Positions 16,095 to 23,247 of a DNA stretch of 57,743 bases are shown piece by piece (within the stretch, counting starts at the first letter, position 1; every line of letters begins with the position of its first letter). This stretch comes from Nitrospirae bacterium JdFR-86 (GTDB lineage: Bacteria; Nitrospirota; Thermodesulfovibrionia; Thermodesulfovibrionales; JdFR-86): the NCBI GenBank assembly GCA_002011815.1, contig MTOV01000018.1, positions 1 to 57,743 on the forward strand, written 5' to 3'. A program made the translations under genes and the position numbers. The notes under the pieces were generated by a model, which had not been told where the DNA came from, did not search any database, and saw nothing but the letters and a program-made list of their open reading frames with translations.

Positions 16095-16109
16095 CCCACG
16101 CGCTCCCGC
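16083..16109 (+). repeat. Left direct repeat: tRNA 3'-end fragment (best fit tRNA-Sec)
   Basis: GTGGG-TTCAAAT-CCCAC (16083-16099) is a perfect T-arm. It is followed by GCGCTCCC and G, i.e. an 8-nt acceptor strand and discriminator G73. Eight acceptor pairs plus G73 is the hallmark of bacterial selenocysteine tRNA. The matching 5' strand (GGGAGCGC) is not present, so this is a fragment. CCCACGCGCTCCCGC (16095-16109) recurs exactly at 17974-17988. Confidence 0.55.
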
Positions 16110-16202
16110 TTTTAAAATCAATGGGTTAGCTTTAATTTGCCCTCGGAAACAGCCTCAAAAACCGTGAAAGTGTTAGCCCAGCCATGCTTAAATATTGGAA
16201 AT

Positions 16203-16221
16203 TATAACGATATGTGTTATA
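16203..16221. promoter_or_regulatory. Palindromic operator candidate of the toxin-antitoxin pair
   Basis: TATAAC (16203-16208) and GTTATA (16216-16221) form an inverted repeat with a 7-nt spacer, 9 nt before the toxin start. HigA-type antitoxins repress their own operon by binding such palindromes at the promoter; TATAGT inside the right arm could be the -10 box. Confidence 0.5.
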
Positions 16222-16230
16222 GTGTAATAA

Positions 16231-16512
16231 ATGATACGGTCTTTTAAAGATAAAAAGACCCGTGAGTTGTATCTTACGGGCAGGAGTAAGGAATTTCCTG
16301 CCCCGGTCTGTAAAGTAGGGCTAAGGAAGCTGGATTATCTGAATGCGGCAACTCGTCTTGAAGACCTTATGGCTCCACCAGGAAACAGGCTTGAGCCGTT
16401 AAAAGGCAAGTATAAAGGCAAATACAGCATTAGGATTAATGAACAATATAGGATAGTTTTCAGGTTTGTTGATTCCGATGCTTACGATGTTGAGATTACG
16501 GATTACCATTAA
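16231..16512 (+). CDS. higB: HigB/RelE-type toxin (mRNA interferase)
   Basis: A protein of 93 residues matching the HigB subgroup of the RelE/ParE superfamily. It starts MIRSFKDKKTRELY, has the central LEDLMAPPGNRLEPLKG segment, and carries the C-terminal core YSIRINEQYRIVFRF with the catalytic-type Arg and Tyr. HigB toxins cleave mRNA on the ribosome. Order toxin then antitoxin (12 nt apart) is typical of higBA. The pair lies in a small island bordered by tRNA-like repeats, consistent with stabilisation of an acquired segment. Confidence 0.9.
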   Translation: MIRSFKDKKTRELYLTGRSKEFPAPVCKVGLRKLDYLNAATRLEDLMAPPGNRLEPLKGKYKGKYSIRINEQYRIVFRFVDSDAYDVEITDYH

Positions 16513-16524
16513 GAGGAGGCAAAC

Positions 16525-16836
16525 ATGTTTGATTTAAAAAGGGTACCAACGCACCCCGGGAAAATCCTTAAAGAGGATTTCTTAATCCCCTTGGGGCTTT
16601 CGCAGACAGAACTGGCAAGGTATCTTAAGACCACGTTTAGGACTGTCAACGAGATACTGAATGAGAAGCGGGGTATTTCTCCTGACATGGCTGTCAGACT
16701 TTCCAGGTTCTTTGGCACGTCCGAGGAGCTTTGGCTGAATCTTCAGGATCAATATGACTTATACAAGGCAAAACAAAAAAGTAAGGATGTTCTGAAGGAG
16801 ATTAAGCCCTTTAAGGAACTCAAAATGGCTGTATGA
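16525..16836 (+). CDS. higA: HigA-type antitoxin (XRE-family DNA-binding)
   Basis: A protein of 103 residues beginning with the HigA signature (VPTHPGKILKEDFLIPLGLS). It continues with an XRE helix-turn-helix (QTELARYLKTTFRTVNEILN) and the typical FFGTSEELWLNLQDQYDLY segment. GAGGAGG lies 8 nt before the ATG. It neutralises HigB and represses the operon, probably through the palindrome at 16203-16221. Confidence 0.92.
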   Translation: MFDLKRVPTHPGKILKEDFLIPLGLSQTELARYLKTTFRTVNEILNEKRGISPDMAVRLSRFFGTSEELWLNLQDQYDLYKAKQKSKDVLKEIKPFKELKMAV

Positions 16837-16845
16837 GTTCTACTT

Positions 16846-16883
16846 GCGGGGTATAGCTCAATTAAGATGGCAGAGCGGGCTAT
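16846..16883 (+). other. tRNA 5'-half-like fragment
   Basis: GCGGGGTATAGCTC followed by an over-long D-loop and GAGC resembles the acceptor 5' strand and D-arm of a tRNA, with about 5 extra bases in the loop. No anticodon stem or 3' half follows, so it is not a functional tRNA gene. It lies just after the antitoxin gene. Confidence 0.3.
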
Positions 16884-17032
16884 GGACATGAGAGTGTTAA
16901 GAGCTTGAGTGTTGAGGTTTCTAGACTATCGTTGTAGAAGAAAAGGGGAATTGTAGATATTGTCAAAAAAAGTATAAAACATGAAAACAAAACCTGATAA
17001 ACATTGAGTATTAGATATTTAAAGGTGATTTT

Positions 17033-17743
17033 ATGTATTTAGCTTATTTTGACGAAAACAAATACACAGATGATAATCCATATTTCATTGCTGGTGGTAT
17101 TCTCTTAAATGATGAAAATATAAGTGAGCTTGAAAATACTCTCAGCCAAATTCAATATAATTTTTTTGGTACCCGCATTCTGTCAAAGGATACTGAAATG
17201 CATGGTAAAGATATATTTCATGGGAAAGGTAATTGCAAAAGAAGATCTTTAAAAGATAGAGTTCAGTTATTTCAAGATATAGCATCTTTCCTTATTGATA
17301 ATAAAGTGCCATTAAGACTAGTTTGTATTGATGTTGAGGCTCATAGAGCAAAATATAAATATCCAGAACTGGAGTATCATTTAGGGCTGATGTTAATACT
17401 TGAACGTTTTTGTGACTATTTAGACCATGTAAATGATATAGGTATTGTTTTCGGTGATTATGAAAAAGATGAAATTGCTAAATCCGTTCTTGATTTTTCA
17501 CAATTTAAGATAAGAGGGAAAACGCCAATGTATTTCGGAAGACCATTGGGGCGTTTAGTTGACACCATCTACTTTACCCATTCCCACCATAGTCGTTTTC
17601 TTCAAGTTGCAGATATGATTGTTTTTTTAGCCGGACGATATGAAAATATTACTTCAGAACCAACTAAATGGCATGATAAGAAGATAAAAGAAGTGTGGGA
17701 TTCTATAAAAAAAGGAAACTATTATATTCAGCATTGGCCGTAA
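17033..17743 (+). CDS. DUF3800-family protein (predicted RNase H-fold nuclease)
   Basis: A protein of 236 residues starting MYLAYFDENK, the DUF3800 N-terminal strand with its acidic residue (usually YxDESG). It also has VFGDYEKDE and the C-terminal LQVADMIVFLAGRY segment that ends these proteins. DUF3800 members are predicted nucleases of unknown role, often found in mobile or defence-rich regions. The gene is clearly more AT-rich than its neighbours, and GTGATTTT stands in for a Shine-Dalgarno, suggesting recent acquisition. It is cargo of the island together with higBA. Confidence 0.8.
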   Translation: MYLAYFDENKYTDDNPYFIAGGILLNDENISELENTLSQIQYNFFGTRILSKDTEMHGKDIFHGKGNCKRRSLKDRVQLFQDIASFLIDNKVPLRLVCIDVEAHRAKYKYPELEYHLGLMLILERFCDYLDHVNDIGIVFGDYEKDEIAKSVLDFSQFKIRGKTPMYFGRPLGRLVDTIYFTHSHHSRFLQVADMIVFLAGRYENITSEPTKWHDKKIKEVWDSIKKGNYYIQHWP

Positions 17744-17749
17744 AAAAGG

Positions 17750-17808
17750 AGCGACCAGTTCTCAAATGAGAAAGGCTCGCCTAAAGGAGCAAGCCACAAC
17801 CAGTCGCT
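17750..17808 (+). ncRNA. Candidate structured RNA (three-way junction) after the DUF3800 gene
   Basis: AGCGAC (17750-17755) pairs with GTCGCT (17803-17808) and encloses two hairpins. The first is TTCTC-AAAT-GAGAA (17759-17772, perfect); the second is GGCT...AGCC (17774-17795), which can alternatively pair as GCTC/GAGC. The fold starts 7 nt after the stop codon and is followed by an AT-rich run. It may be a 3'-UTR structure/terminator or an independent small RNA; no known family is recognised. Confidence 0.45.
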
Positions 17809-18248
17809 GTTTAATTATAACATAATAGAACATGTCCCAAAATTTGGGCATCGTGTGAAATAATAGTCAGGTCTTGCATGCCAACATATAGTTTACGAAC
17901 TGCAAACCTCGTCACCATCCCGTCAACAAGCCTTCCAAATTAACGTAAATATCTTGTCCTCAAGCTTCCATTCCCCACGCGCTCCCGCCATTTAAAATTA
18001 ATAATTTATGACATTCCACCGGCTATCCTCTGAAGCACCATTTAAGCGAAAGGCTGAAGTTGCGTCCGGATTATGCCCTCCTAACGTTTGCCTGTTTACA
18101 AAAAATATCTATAAATAGATATTTTTTACTGAATTAATATATGCTTATATAACTGTCATCCTGACGGGGCACGGTAGCCAGTGTTAAGTTAACGTCCGGT
18201 GTGGACAATAGAAATGGTTCTCTAAACACACTATTACATTAACAGAAA
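17809..18248. other. Gene-free stretch with palindromes and the right island border
   Basis: No open frame is supported. It holds a 13-bp palindrome CCCAAAATTTGGG (17836-17848), the right tRNA-like repeat (17974-17988) and a perfect AT hairpin AAAAAATATCTA/TAGATATTTTTT (18100-18111 and 18116-18127). The stretch before the regulator gene at 18249 shows no Shine-Dalgarno. Confidence 0.5.
17974..17990 (+). repeat. Right direct repeat: tRNA 3'-end fragment with CCA
   Basis: CCCACGCGCTCCCGC (17974-17988) is an exact copy of 16095-16109. Here it is followed by CA, giving GCGCTCCC-G-CCA, a complete 8-nt acceptor strand, discriminator G and CCA as in tRNA-Sec. Both copies are followed by a similar TTTAAAAT tail. 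The 1.9-kb segment between the copies carries higBA and the DUF3800 gene, as expected for an inserted element. Confidence 0.6.
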
Positions 18249-20351
18249 ATGAACGGACTCCCTTTTGCAGAACTAAGAGAGCCATACAGCTCGTTTCTTA
18301 ATGAGGGGCGCTGGAACGAGTATCTGAGCAGTCTCTGTGAAGACGGGCTCAAATGGTGGTTCAACATGGATACACCGGCAATCCTTGCCCATCTAATCCC
18401 GGTTGAGTCATTCCCTGTAGAGAAAACCTCCCTGCCGGAGAGACTGGTATTTCTGTCAGAAGCCGCCAAGCTCTCAATACCTGTTGAGAAGATGGATGCC
18501 TTCTTCAAACTCTTTATGGCTAAGGGGGATTTTGAGGCGGCATCTGCTGCCGCAGGTGCAGGCACTGCCTCTGTATGGGACAGCGGAAGGGAATTTCAGA
18601 GATATGCCCTCTGGTATGAGAGAATAAACAAACTTCTTAGGACAAAAGACCGCCTGTCTCCCCTTGCAGTATCCTCACTTTTAGGGTTTAAGGCTCTTGT
18701 GGAACTCACAGGCGAAGGGGATATAAAGAAGGCATATGAGACATATATGAAACAGCGCCTCTGGGCTGAAAAAGCCGGAGCACATTCACTCATGGTCTAT
18801 TTTGCTGCTGCCTGCTCATACTGCCTTATATGGATGGGAAGGCTTTCAGAGGCAGAAGTGATAATGACCGATGCCGAAGTCCTCTGCAGTACTCCGGATA
18901 CAAACCTTGTGGTAAGAATCTATTTTCAGACAACCCGCGGGCTTTTTTACTTTGTAAAAGGCAAGCCTGATAAGGCAGAGGAGATACTTAAGGGTGTAGT
19001 AAGTCTGCCGTTTTTTGAAGAGCTTCCCCCGCCTGCCTACTTTCTGGGCTATGGTCACCTGTTGCTTACCGTGGCAAACAAGGGGAAGGAACAAGCCATC
19101 GAGGCAATAGCACAAAAACTCCGTGCCCGTGCAATACCTGAGCAGAACTATTTCCACTACTCCTATCTTCACTACAACCTTGGCACAGCCTATCTGATGA
19201 TTGGCGAGCCCCACAAGGCTCTTGTCCATGGTAACGAAGCACTCGAGAGAGGGCGCTTAAGCAAAAGCCACGTTGCAGAGCAGATACCTGCCCTTGTCTT
19301 TGGTCAGGCTCTTTCAGATATGAACAAGAACGACAGGGCATTAGAGCATTTCCTTCAGTGGCTTAAGCGGTGGAAAAAGAGCGGCTTCTTTATCCTTGCC
19401 TCATCAGGAGCTTTTGAGATTGCCTGCCTTTATCTCAAAATGGGGATGATAGACAAAGCAAGGGAGTACTTCAAAAAGGCATCAACTCTAATGCCGGAGG
19501 GTGAGAAGATTGCCCATCTGAACCGTTCTGAGGAATTTTTCAAGAAGATAGAGAGTTCATTATATCCTTCTGAAAAACACATAGATGTGATTACAGACCT
19601 TGAGAGAATGCCTGTCTGCATTACCACTTTTGGAGACCTCCAGATAAGGGTAGGCGAATCAGTAATTTATGACCGTAAGTGGAGGGGCGGCCGCACCAAG
19701 ACACTCCTTAAAGCCCTTATTGTGTTCGGAGGCACAAAGGTCTCGTACAACCTCCTTATTGACACCCTCTGGCCTGACACAGAGGGTGATATCGCAGAAA
19801 ACAACCTCAAGGTGGCTGTGTCAAGGCTAAGGAGGATTGGTTGCCGCCGGGGAGAAAAACCCATACAGTGGATACTTGTCAAGCAGAGGAAGATTTCCCT
19901 GGCACGACCGCTGTGTGCAGTGGATTCTATAATCTTCAAGGAGACGGTAGACAGGGCACTCAAAGAAAGAAAGGACATTGCACTTTTGATGAAGGCACTC
20001 GATTTGTACCGTGATGACTTCCTTGCCAGAGACCAGAGCGAGACATGGATCATAAGACACCGTGAGATCCTGAGGGAGGATTTTGTAAAAGGGGCAATCC
20101 TTCTTTATGAACTGTGCAGGGAAAGCGGTGATATCAATGAGTCCCTGCCTTATCTTTATCGTGCAGTTGAGCGTGACCCTTTAGATGAAGAGATATATTC
20201 CGTTTTGATGGAGTTGTACTTGGAGCTTGGTTATCCGTCAAAAGCTATTCAGACCTACAAACAGGCTGAGGAAATCCTGAAAAAGGAACTGGATATTGCC
20301 CCTGGTCCAGCACTTCAGGCACTTGCCCGAAAGGCTGGAATGAAGATATAA
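18249..20351 (+). CDS. SARP/BTAD-type transcriptional regulator with TPR-like region
   Basis: A protein of 700 residues. Residues 1-450 are helical, TPR-like repeats (HKALVHGNEALERG, GMIDKAREYFKKASTLMPEG). Residues about 454-545 form an OmpR-type winged helix of the SARP kind (FGDLQIRVG, WRGGRTKTLLKALI, LIDTLWPDTEGDIAENNLKVAVSRLRR). Residues about 555-695 are the bacterial transcriptional activator (BTAD) domain, ending LDIAPGPALQALARKAG. No P-loop NTPase domain is present, unlike large AfsR/MalT-like proteins. SARPs bind direct heptamer repeats upstream of target promoters; such repeats lie in the next intergenic region, so the repeat lipoprotein is a likely target. Confidence 0.88.
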   Translation: MNGLPFAELREPYSSFLNEGRWNEYLSSLCEDGLKWWFNMDTPAILAHLIPVESFPVEKTSLPERLVFLSEAAKLSIPVEKMDAFFKLFMAKGDFEAASAAAGAGTASVWDSGREFQRYALWYERINKLLRTKDRLSPLAVSSLLGFKALVELTGEGDIKKAYETYMKQRLWAEKAGAHSLMVYFAAACSYCLIWMGRLSEAEVIMTDAEVLCSTPDTNLVVRIYFQTTRGLFYFVKGKPDKAEEILKGVVSLPFFEELPPPAYFLGYGHLLLTVANKGKEQAIEAIAQKLRARAIPEQNYFHYSYLHYNLGTAYLMIGEPHKALVHGNEALERGRLSKSHVAEQIPALVFGQALSDMNKNDRALEHFLQWLKRWKKSGFFILASSGAFEIACLYLKMGMIDKAREYFKKASTLMPEGEKIAHLNRSEEFFKKIESSLYPSEKHIDVITDLERMPVCITTFGDLQIRVGESVIYDRKWRGGRTKTLLKALIVFGGTKVSYNLLIDTLWPDTEGDIAENNLKVAVSRLRRIGCRRGEKPIQWILVKQRKISLARPLCAVDSIIFKETVDRALKERKDIALLMKALDLYRDDFLARDQSETWIIRHREILREDFVKGAILLYELCRESGDINESLPYLYRAVERDPLDEEIYSVLMELYLELGYPSKAIQTYKQAEEILKKELDIAPGPALQALARKAGMKI

Positions 20352-20399
20352 ACCTGCCTCTGCCGTTCTAACTGCACAATCTGCAAAAAATCCCAACTG

Positions 20400-20445
20400 T
20401 GTAACCAAACCTGTTACCTTTTTGTAACCTCCTGTGTGATATAGA
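20400..20445 (+). promoter_or_regulatory. Three direct heptamers with -10 box: candidate SARP operator
   Basis: TGTAACC (20400-20406), TGTTACC (20412-20418) and TGTAACC (20423-20429) repeat at 12- and 11-bp spacing on the same helix face. A -10-like TATAGA (20440-20445) follows 10 bp later. SARP regulators recognise heptamer direct repeats at 11-bp spacing just upstream of the -10 box. The array lies between the SARP gene and the lipoprotein gene. Confidence 0.6.
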
Positions 20446-20511
20446 AAAAGCGTAAAAGAGCTAGAGGGCTTCAGTGATTAACCTTAATTAAATTTGAAAA
20501 AGGAGGTAACG

Positions 20512-22146
20512 ATGAGGACAGGCAGGTTATTGGTTTTTGTATTATTATGTTTCTTAATGCTTACTGCATGCGGAGACGACGACGGAGGCACAACCACCAC
20601 AGGGACGACTACAGGAAGCTCTGATACCACTGCACCGGCAGTCAGCTCTATATCCCCTGCTGACGGTGCAACAGGCATCGAGCCCAACACCACAGTAACA
20701 GCCACCTTCAGTGAAAACATAGACTGCGCAACAGTCAGCACCTCAACATTCACCCTGAAGAAAGCCGGCAGCACTGTCTCAGGCAGTGTAACCTGCAATA
20801 ACGATACCGCTGTATTCACCCCGTCAGGTGAGCTTGCCTTTTCCACTCAATACACTGCCACGGTTACAACCGGCATCAAGGACACAGCAGGCAATGCCCT
20901 TTCTGCTGACTACTCATGGAGTTTTACCGTGAGGGATGGAATCTGGGGAACTGAAGAGATTATCGAGACAGGCAGTGAAGGTGCTGAATATCCTCAGGCA
21001 GCAATAAATGCAGACGGAAAGGCAGCGGCTGTGTGGAAACAGTGGGACGGCTTAGCATACAGCATCTACGCAAATGTTTACGACGGGGCAGCATGGGGAA
21101 CTGAAGAGATTATCGATGCAGGCAGTGGAGATGCTGCATATCCTCCTCAGGTGGCGATAAATGCAAACGGAAAGGCAGTGGCTGTGTGGGATCAGTGGGA
21201 CGGCACGGCATACAACATCCACGCAAATGTTTACGACGGGGCAGCATGGGGAACTGCGGAGATTATCGATGCAGGCAGTGGAGATGCCTACACGCCTCAG
21301 GTGGCAATGAACGCAGACGGAAAGGCAATGGCTGTGTGGAGACAGAATGACGGCTCAGTATACAGCATCTACGCAAATGTTTACGACGGGGCAGCGTGGG
21401 GAACTGCGGAGATTATCGAGACAGGCAGTGGAGATGCCTACACGCCTCAGGTGGCAATAAATGCAGACGGAAAGGCAGTGGCAGTGTGGCAGCTGTGGGA
21501 CGGCACGACAGGCAGCATCTACGCAAATGTCTATAACGGGACATCATGGGGAACTGAAGAGCTTATCGAGGCAGGCAGTGGAACTGCTGGACAGCCTCAG
21601 GTGGCGATGAACGCAGACGGAAAAGCAGTGGCTGTGTGGAGACAGAATGACGGCTCAGTATACAGCATCTACGCAAATGTTTACGACGGGGCAGCGTGGG
21701 GAACTGCGGAGCTTATCGAGACAGGCAGTGGAGGTGCTGCATCTCCTCAGGTGGCGCTGAGCGCAGACGGAAAGGCTGTGGCTGTGTGGCAGCAGTGGGA
21801 CGGCTCAGCATACAGCATCTATGTAAATGTGTATAACGGGACATCATGGGGAACTGAAGAGCTTATCGAGACAGGCATTGGAGATGCTGCATCTCCTCAA
21901 GTGGCAATGAACGCAGACGGAAAGGCAGTGGCTGTGTGGCAGCAGTGGGACGGCACGGCATACAACATCTACGCAAATGTGTATAACGGGACAGCATGGG
22001 GAACTGCGGAGCTTATCGAGACAGGCAGTGGGGATGCTGACTATCCTCAGGTGGCAATAAATGCAAACGGAAGGGCAATGGCTGTGTGGCAGCAGTTTGA
22101 AGGCTCAAGCTCAACACTCAGTATCTATGCGAATGTGTATAAGTAA
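20512..22146 (+). CDS. Lipoprotein with Ig-like domain and eight near-identical 50-residue repeats
   Basis: Starts at ATG 20512, directly after AGGAGGTAACG. Signal peptide with lipobox LTAC (lipidated C20; Gly at +2 suggests the outer membrane), then a short Thr/Gly linker. An SbsA/Big_5-like Ig domain (about 40-140; PADGATGIEPNTTVTATFSE) follows. Eight tandem units of about 50 residues come next, each with WGTxE(I/L)I, PQVAxNADGKAxAVW and Y(S/N)IYANVY. Unit number and pattern suggest an eight-bladed beta-propeller. No catalytic residues are recognised. It stands alone after a SARP-type regulator gene and is probably a surface protein under its control. Confidence 0.85.
   Translation: MRTGRLLVFVLLCFLMLTACGDDDGGTTTTGTTTGSSDTTAPAVSSISPADGATGIEPNTTVTATFSENIDCATVSTSTFTLKKAGSTVSGSVTCNNDTAVFTPSGELAFSTQYTATVTTGIKDTAGNALSADYSWSFTVRDGIWGTEEIIETGSEGAEYPQAAINADGKAAAVWKQWDGLAYSIYANVYDGAAWGTEEIIDAGSGDAAYPPQVAINANGKAVAVWDQWDGTAYNIHANVYDGAAWGTAEIIDAGSGDAYTPQVAMNADGKAMAVWRQNDGSVYSIYANVYDGAAWGTAEIIETGSGDAYTPQVAINADGKAVAVWQLWDGTTGSIYANVYNGTSWGTEELIEAGSGTAGQPQVAMNADGKAVAVWRQNDGSVYSIYANVYDGAAWGTAELIETGSGGAASPQVALSADGKAVAVWQQWDGSAYSIYVNVYNGTSWGTEELIETGIGDAASPQVAMNADGKAVAVWQQWDGTAYNIYANVYNGTAWGTAELIETGSGDADYPQVAINANGRAMAVWQQFEGSSSTLSIYANVYK
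20944..22143 (+). repeat. Eight tandem in-frame repeats of about 150 bp
   Basis: Units begin at successive TGGGGAACT sites and are highly alike at DNA level; long stretches such as GGCAGTGGAGATGC and GCAAATGTTTACGACGGGGC recur nearly unchanged, including at silent positions. This points to recent expansion or gene conversion. One unit has an extra codon (CCTCCT). Confidence 0.9.
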
Positions 22147-22196
22147 GCCTTTTAGTGCATCCTGCATCATGCAGATGCCGGCAGTGGTGCGATAAA

Positions 22197-22397
22197 ATGC
22201 CCGCAAGTCAGAGAGAGGATAGATTCAGGGAAGAAGACGGGAAGGAGGTTTACCTTCTCAGGATATTCAGAAGGGGCAAAAAGCCAGGTGAGACCCTTGT
22301 GGGAACAGTAGAGGAAATAAGGGGCAGAAGAAAGGGAAAATTCAAGACAGGAAAGGAGCTTCTGGACTGGTTGATGAATAACGCCCCTGACAGGTAA
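22197..22397 (+). CDS. Small conserved-looking hypothetical protein
   Basis: A protein of 66 residues from ATG 22197 (an in-frame ATG at 22155 is less likely, lying just after the lipoprotein stop). It is rich in Arg/Lys/Gly and ends in GKFKTGKELLDWLMNNAPDR. The pattern of a short beta segment (EVYLLRIFRRGKK, ETLVGTVEEIRG) and a final amphipathic helix (ELLDWL) resembles small proteins common beside regulators, but I cannot name a family. Confidence 0.5.
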   Translation: MPASQREDRFREEDGKEVYLLRIFRRGKKPGETLVGTVEEIRGRRKGKFKTGKELLDWLMNNAPDR

Positions 22398-22436
22398 GTT
22401 GTACCCCCGCAGGGGTGAAAACAATGGGAGGGTGGC

Positions 22437-22565
22437 ATGAATAACAGGGGGCTGAACGCAATACTGGGCATGGCAGTTGGCGGACTGCTGATTAAGTTTG
22501 GCTCGCAGGCAAAAGGCAGGGGCAGTGCTTCGGCTGATGACTACTGGTATTACGACTCCAGTTGA
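22437..22565 (+). CDS. Tiny hypothetical protein, possibly frameshifted at its C-terminus
   Basis: A 42-residue frame preceded by GGGAGGGTGGC, a good Shine-Dalgarno. It reads MNNRGLNAILGMAVGGLLIK and ends in DDYWYYDSS; the middle is a short hydrophobic helix. Right after its end, the +1 frame continues from 22537 to 22650 as a Gly/Glu/Ser-rich acidic tail ending SGDWDDD. One longer membrane-linked, glycine-rich protein may therefore have been split by a frameshift. Function unknown. Confidence 0.45.
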   Translation: MNNRGLNAILGMAVGGLLIKFGSQAKGRGSASADDYWYYDSS

Positions 22566-22756
22566 GACTGAAGAGCATGGGGGCTCGGTGGAGGGCGGTG
22601 GCGGAGAGTCCGGCGGTGCAGGTGCATCAGGGGACTGGGATGACGATTAACCCCTGAAATTTTTAAAAGAGAGTTAAGGTTTCTGTTGCTTTTTGACGCC
22701 AAAAAGTGGTAAGATTCAAAAAGGAGTTTATTATTCCTTCAGTTTGTTGAGTTTTG

Positions 22757-22788
22757 AAGAGTGGGCTGTCCCACTCTTTTGTTTTGTT
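22757..22788 (+). terminator. Intrinsic terminator/attenuator in the rimP leader
   Basis: AAGAGTGGG (22757-22765) pairs perfectly with CCCACTCTT (22770-22778) around CTGT and is followed by TTGTTTTGTT directly before the rimP ATG at 22789. A terminator placed right at the front of rimP-nusA suggests attenuation of this operon, perhaps as NusA autoregulation. Confidence 0.65.
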
Positions 22789-23247
22789 ATGGATAGGGTT
22801 GAAGATAAAGTATATGAACTGGCGGCTCAGGTAGCCCGTAATCTCGGGTTTGACCTTGAAGGTGTGGAACTTTTAGGTCGGGGCAGAAAAACGCTCTTAA
22901 GGATTGTTATTGACAAGGAAGGAGGCATAACCCTCGATGACTGCGAGGCATTCAGCAAGGACATCGAGGCATTACTTGACGTTGAAGACCCTATCGAGGG
23001 CTCTTATACTCTTGAGGTCTCATCCCCTGGTTTGGACAGACCTCTGAAAAACCTGAGGGATTTTAAGAAACATATGGGAAAACTCGTAAGAGTTGTAACA
23101 AAGGAAAAAGTGGACGGACAGAGCTTTTTCATCGGAAGAATAGCCGGGGTGGAAGAAGACCACGTAAAACTTTCGCTTAAAAACAAGCAGATAGAGATTT
23201 TTTTTGATAATATATCAAAGGCAAAACTTGAGATAGAGATAAAATGA
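22789..23247 (+). CDS. rimP: Ribosome maturation factor RimP
   Basis: About 152 residues, the normal length. Typical RimP features: an N-terminal alpha/beta domain (VARNLGFDLEGVELLG, RIVIDKEGGITLDDCEAFS), the EVSSPGLDRPLK signature, and a C-terminal SH3-like domain. It assists 30S subunit maturation. ATG 22789 gives the canonical N-terminus. Its TGA overlaps the nusA ATG (ATGA), so it is translationally coupled with nusA. Confidence 0.95.
   Translation: MDRVEDKVYELAAQVARNLGFDLEGVELLGRGRKTLLRIVIDKEGGITLDDCEAFSKDIEALLDVEDPIEGSYTLEVSSPGLDRPLKNLRDFKKHMGKLVRVVTKEKVDGQSFFIGRIAGVEEDHVKLSLKNKQIEIFFDNISKAKLEIEIK

Noticed and set aside
16846-16883. Functional tRNA gene after the antitoxin
   Set aside because: D-loop too long, no anticodon stem and no T-arm follow; at best a 5' fragment.
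17750-17808. Hammerhead-type ribozyme
   Set aside because: The conserved CUGAUGA and GAAA core elements are not present in the junction.
16083-17990. Insertion sequence or prophage as carrier of the island
   Set aside because: No transposase, integrase, terminal inverted repeats or phage structural genes are visible between the repeats.
18100-18127. AT palindrome as terminator of the island
   Set aside because: Perfect 12-bp arms exist but the stem is all A/T and no gene ends just before it; left as an unassigned palindrome.
20944-22143. Regular repeats with 150-bp period could suggest a CRISPR-like or satellite array
   Set aside because: The repeats are in frame within a lipoprotein gene, have no unique spacers, and translate to matching 50-residue units.
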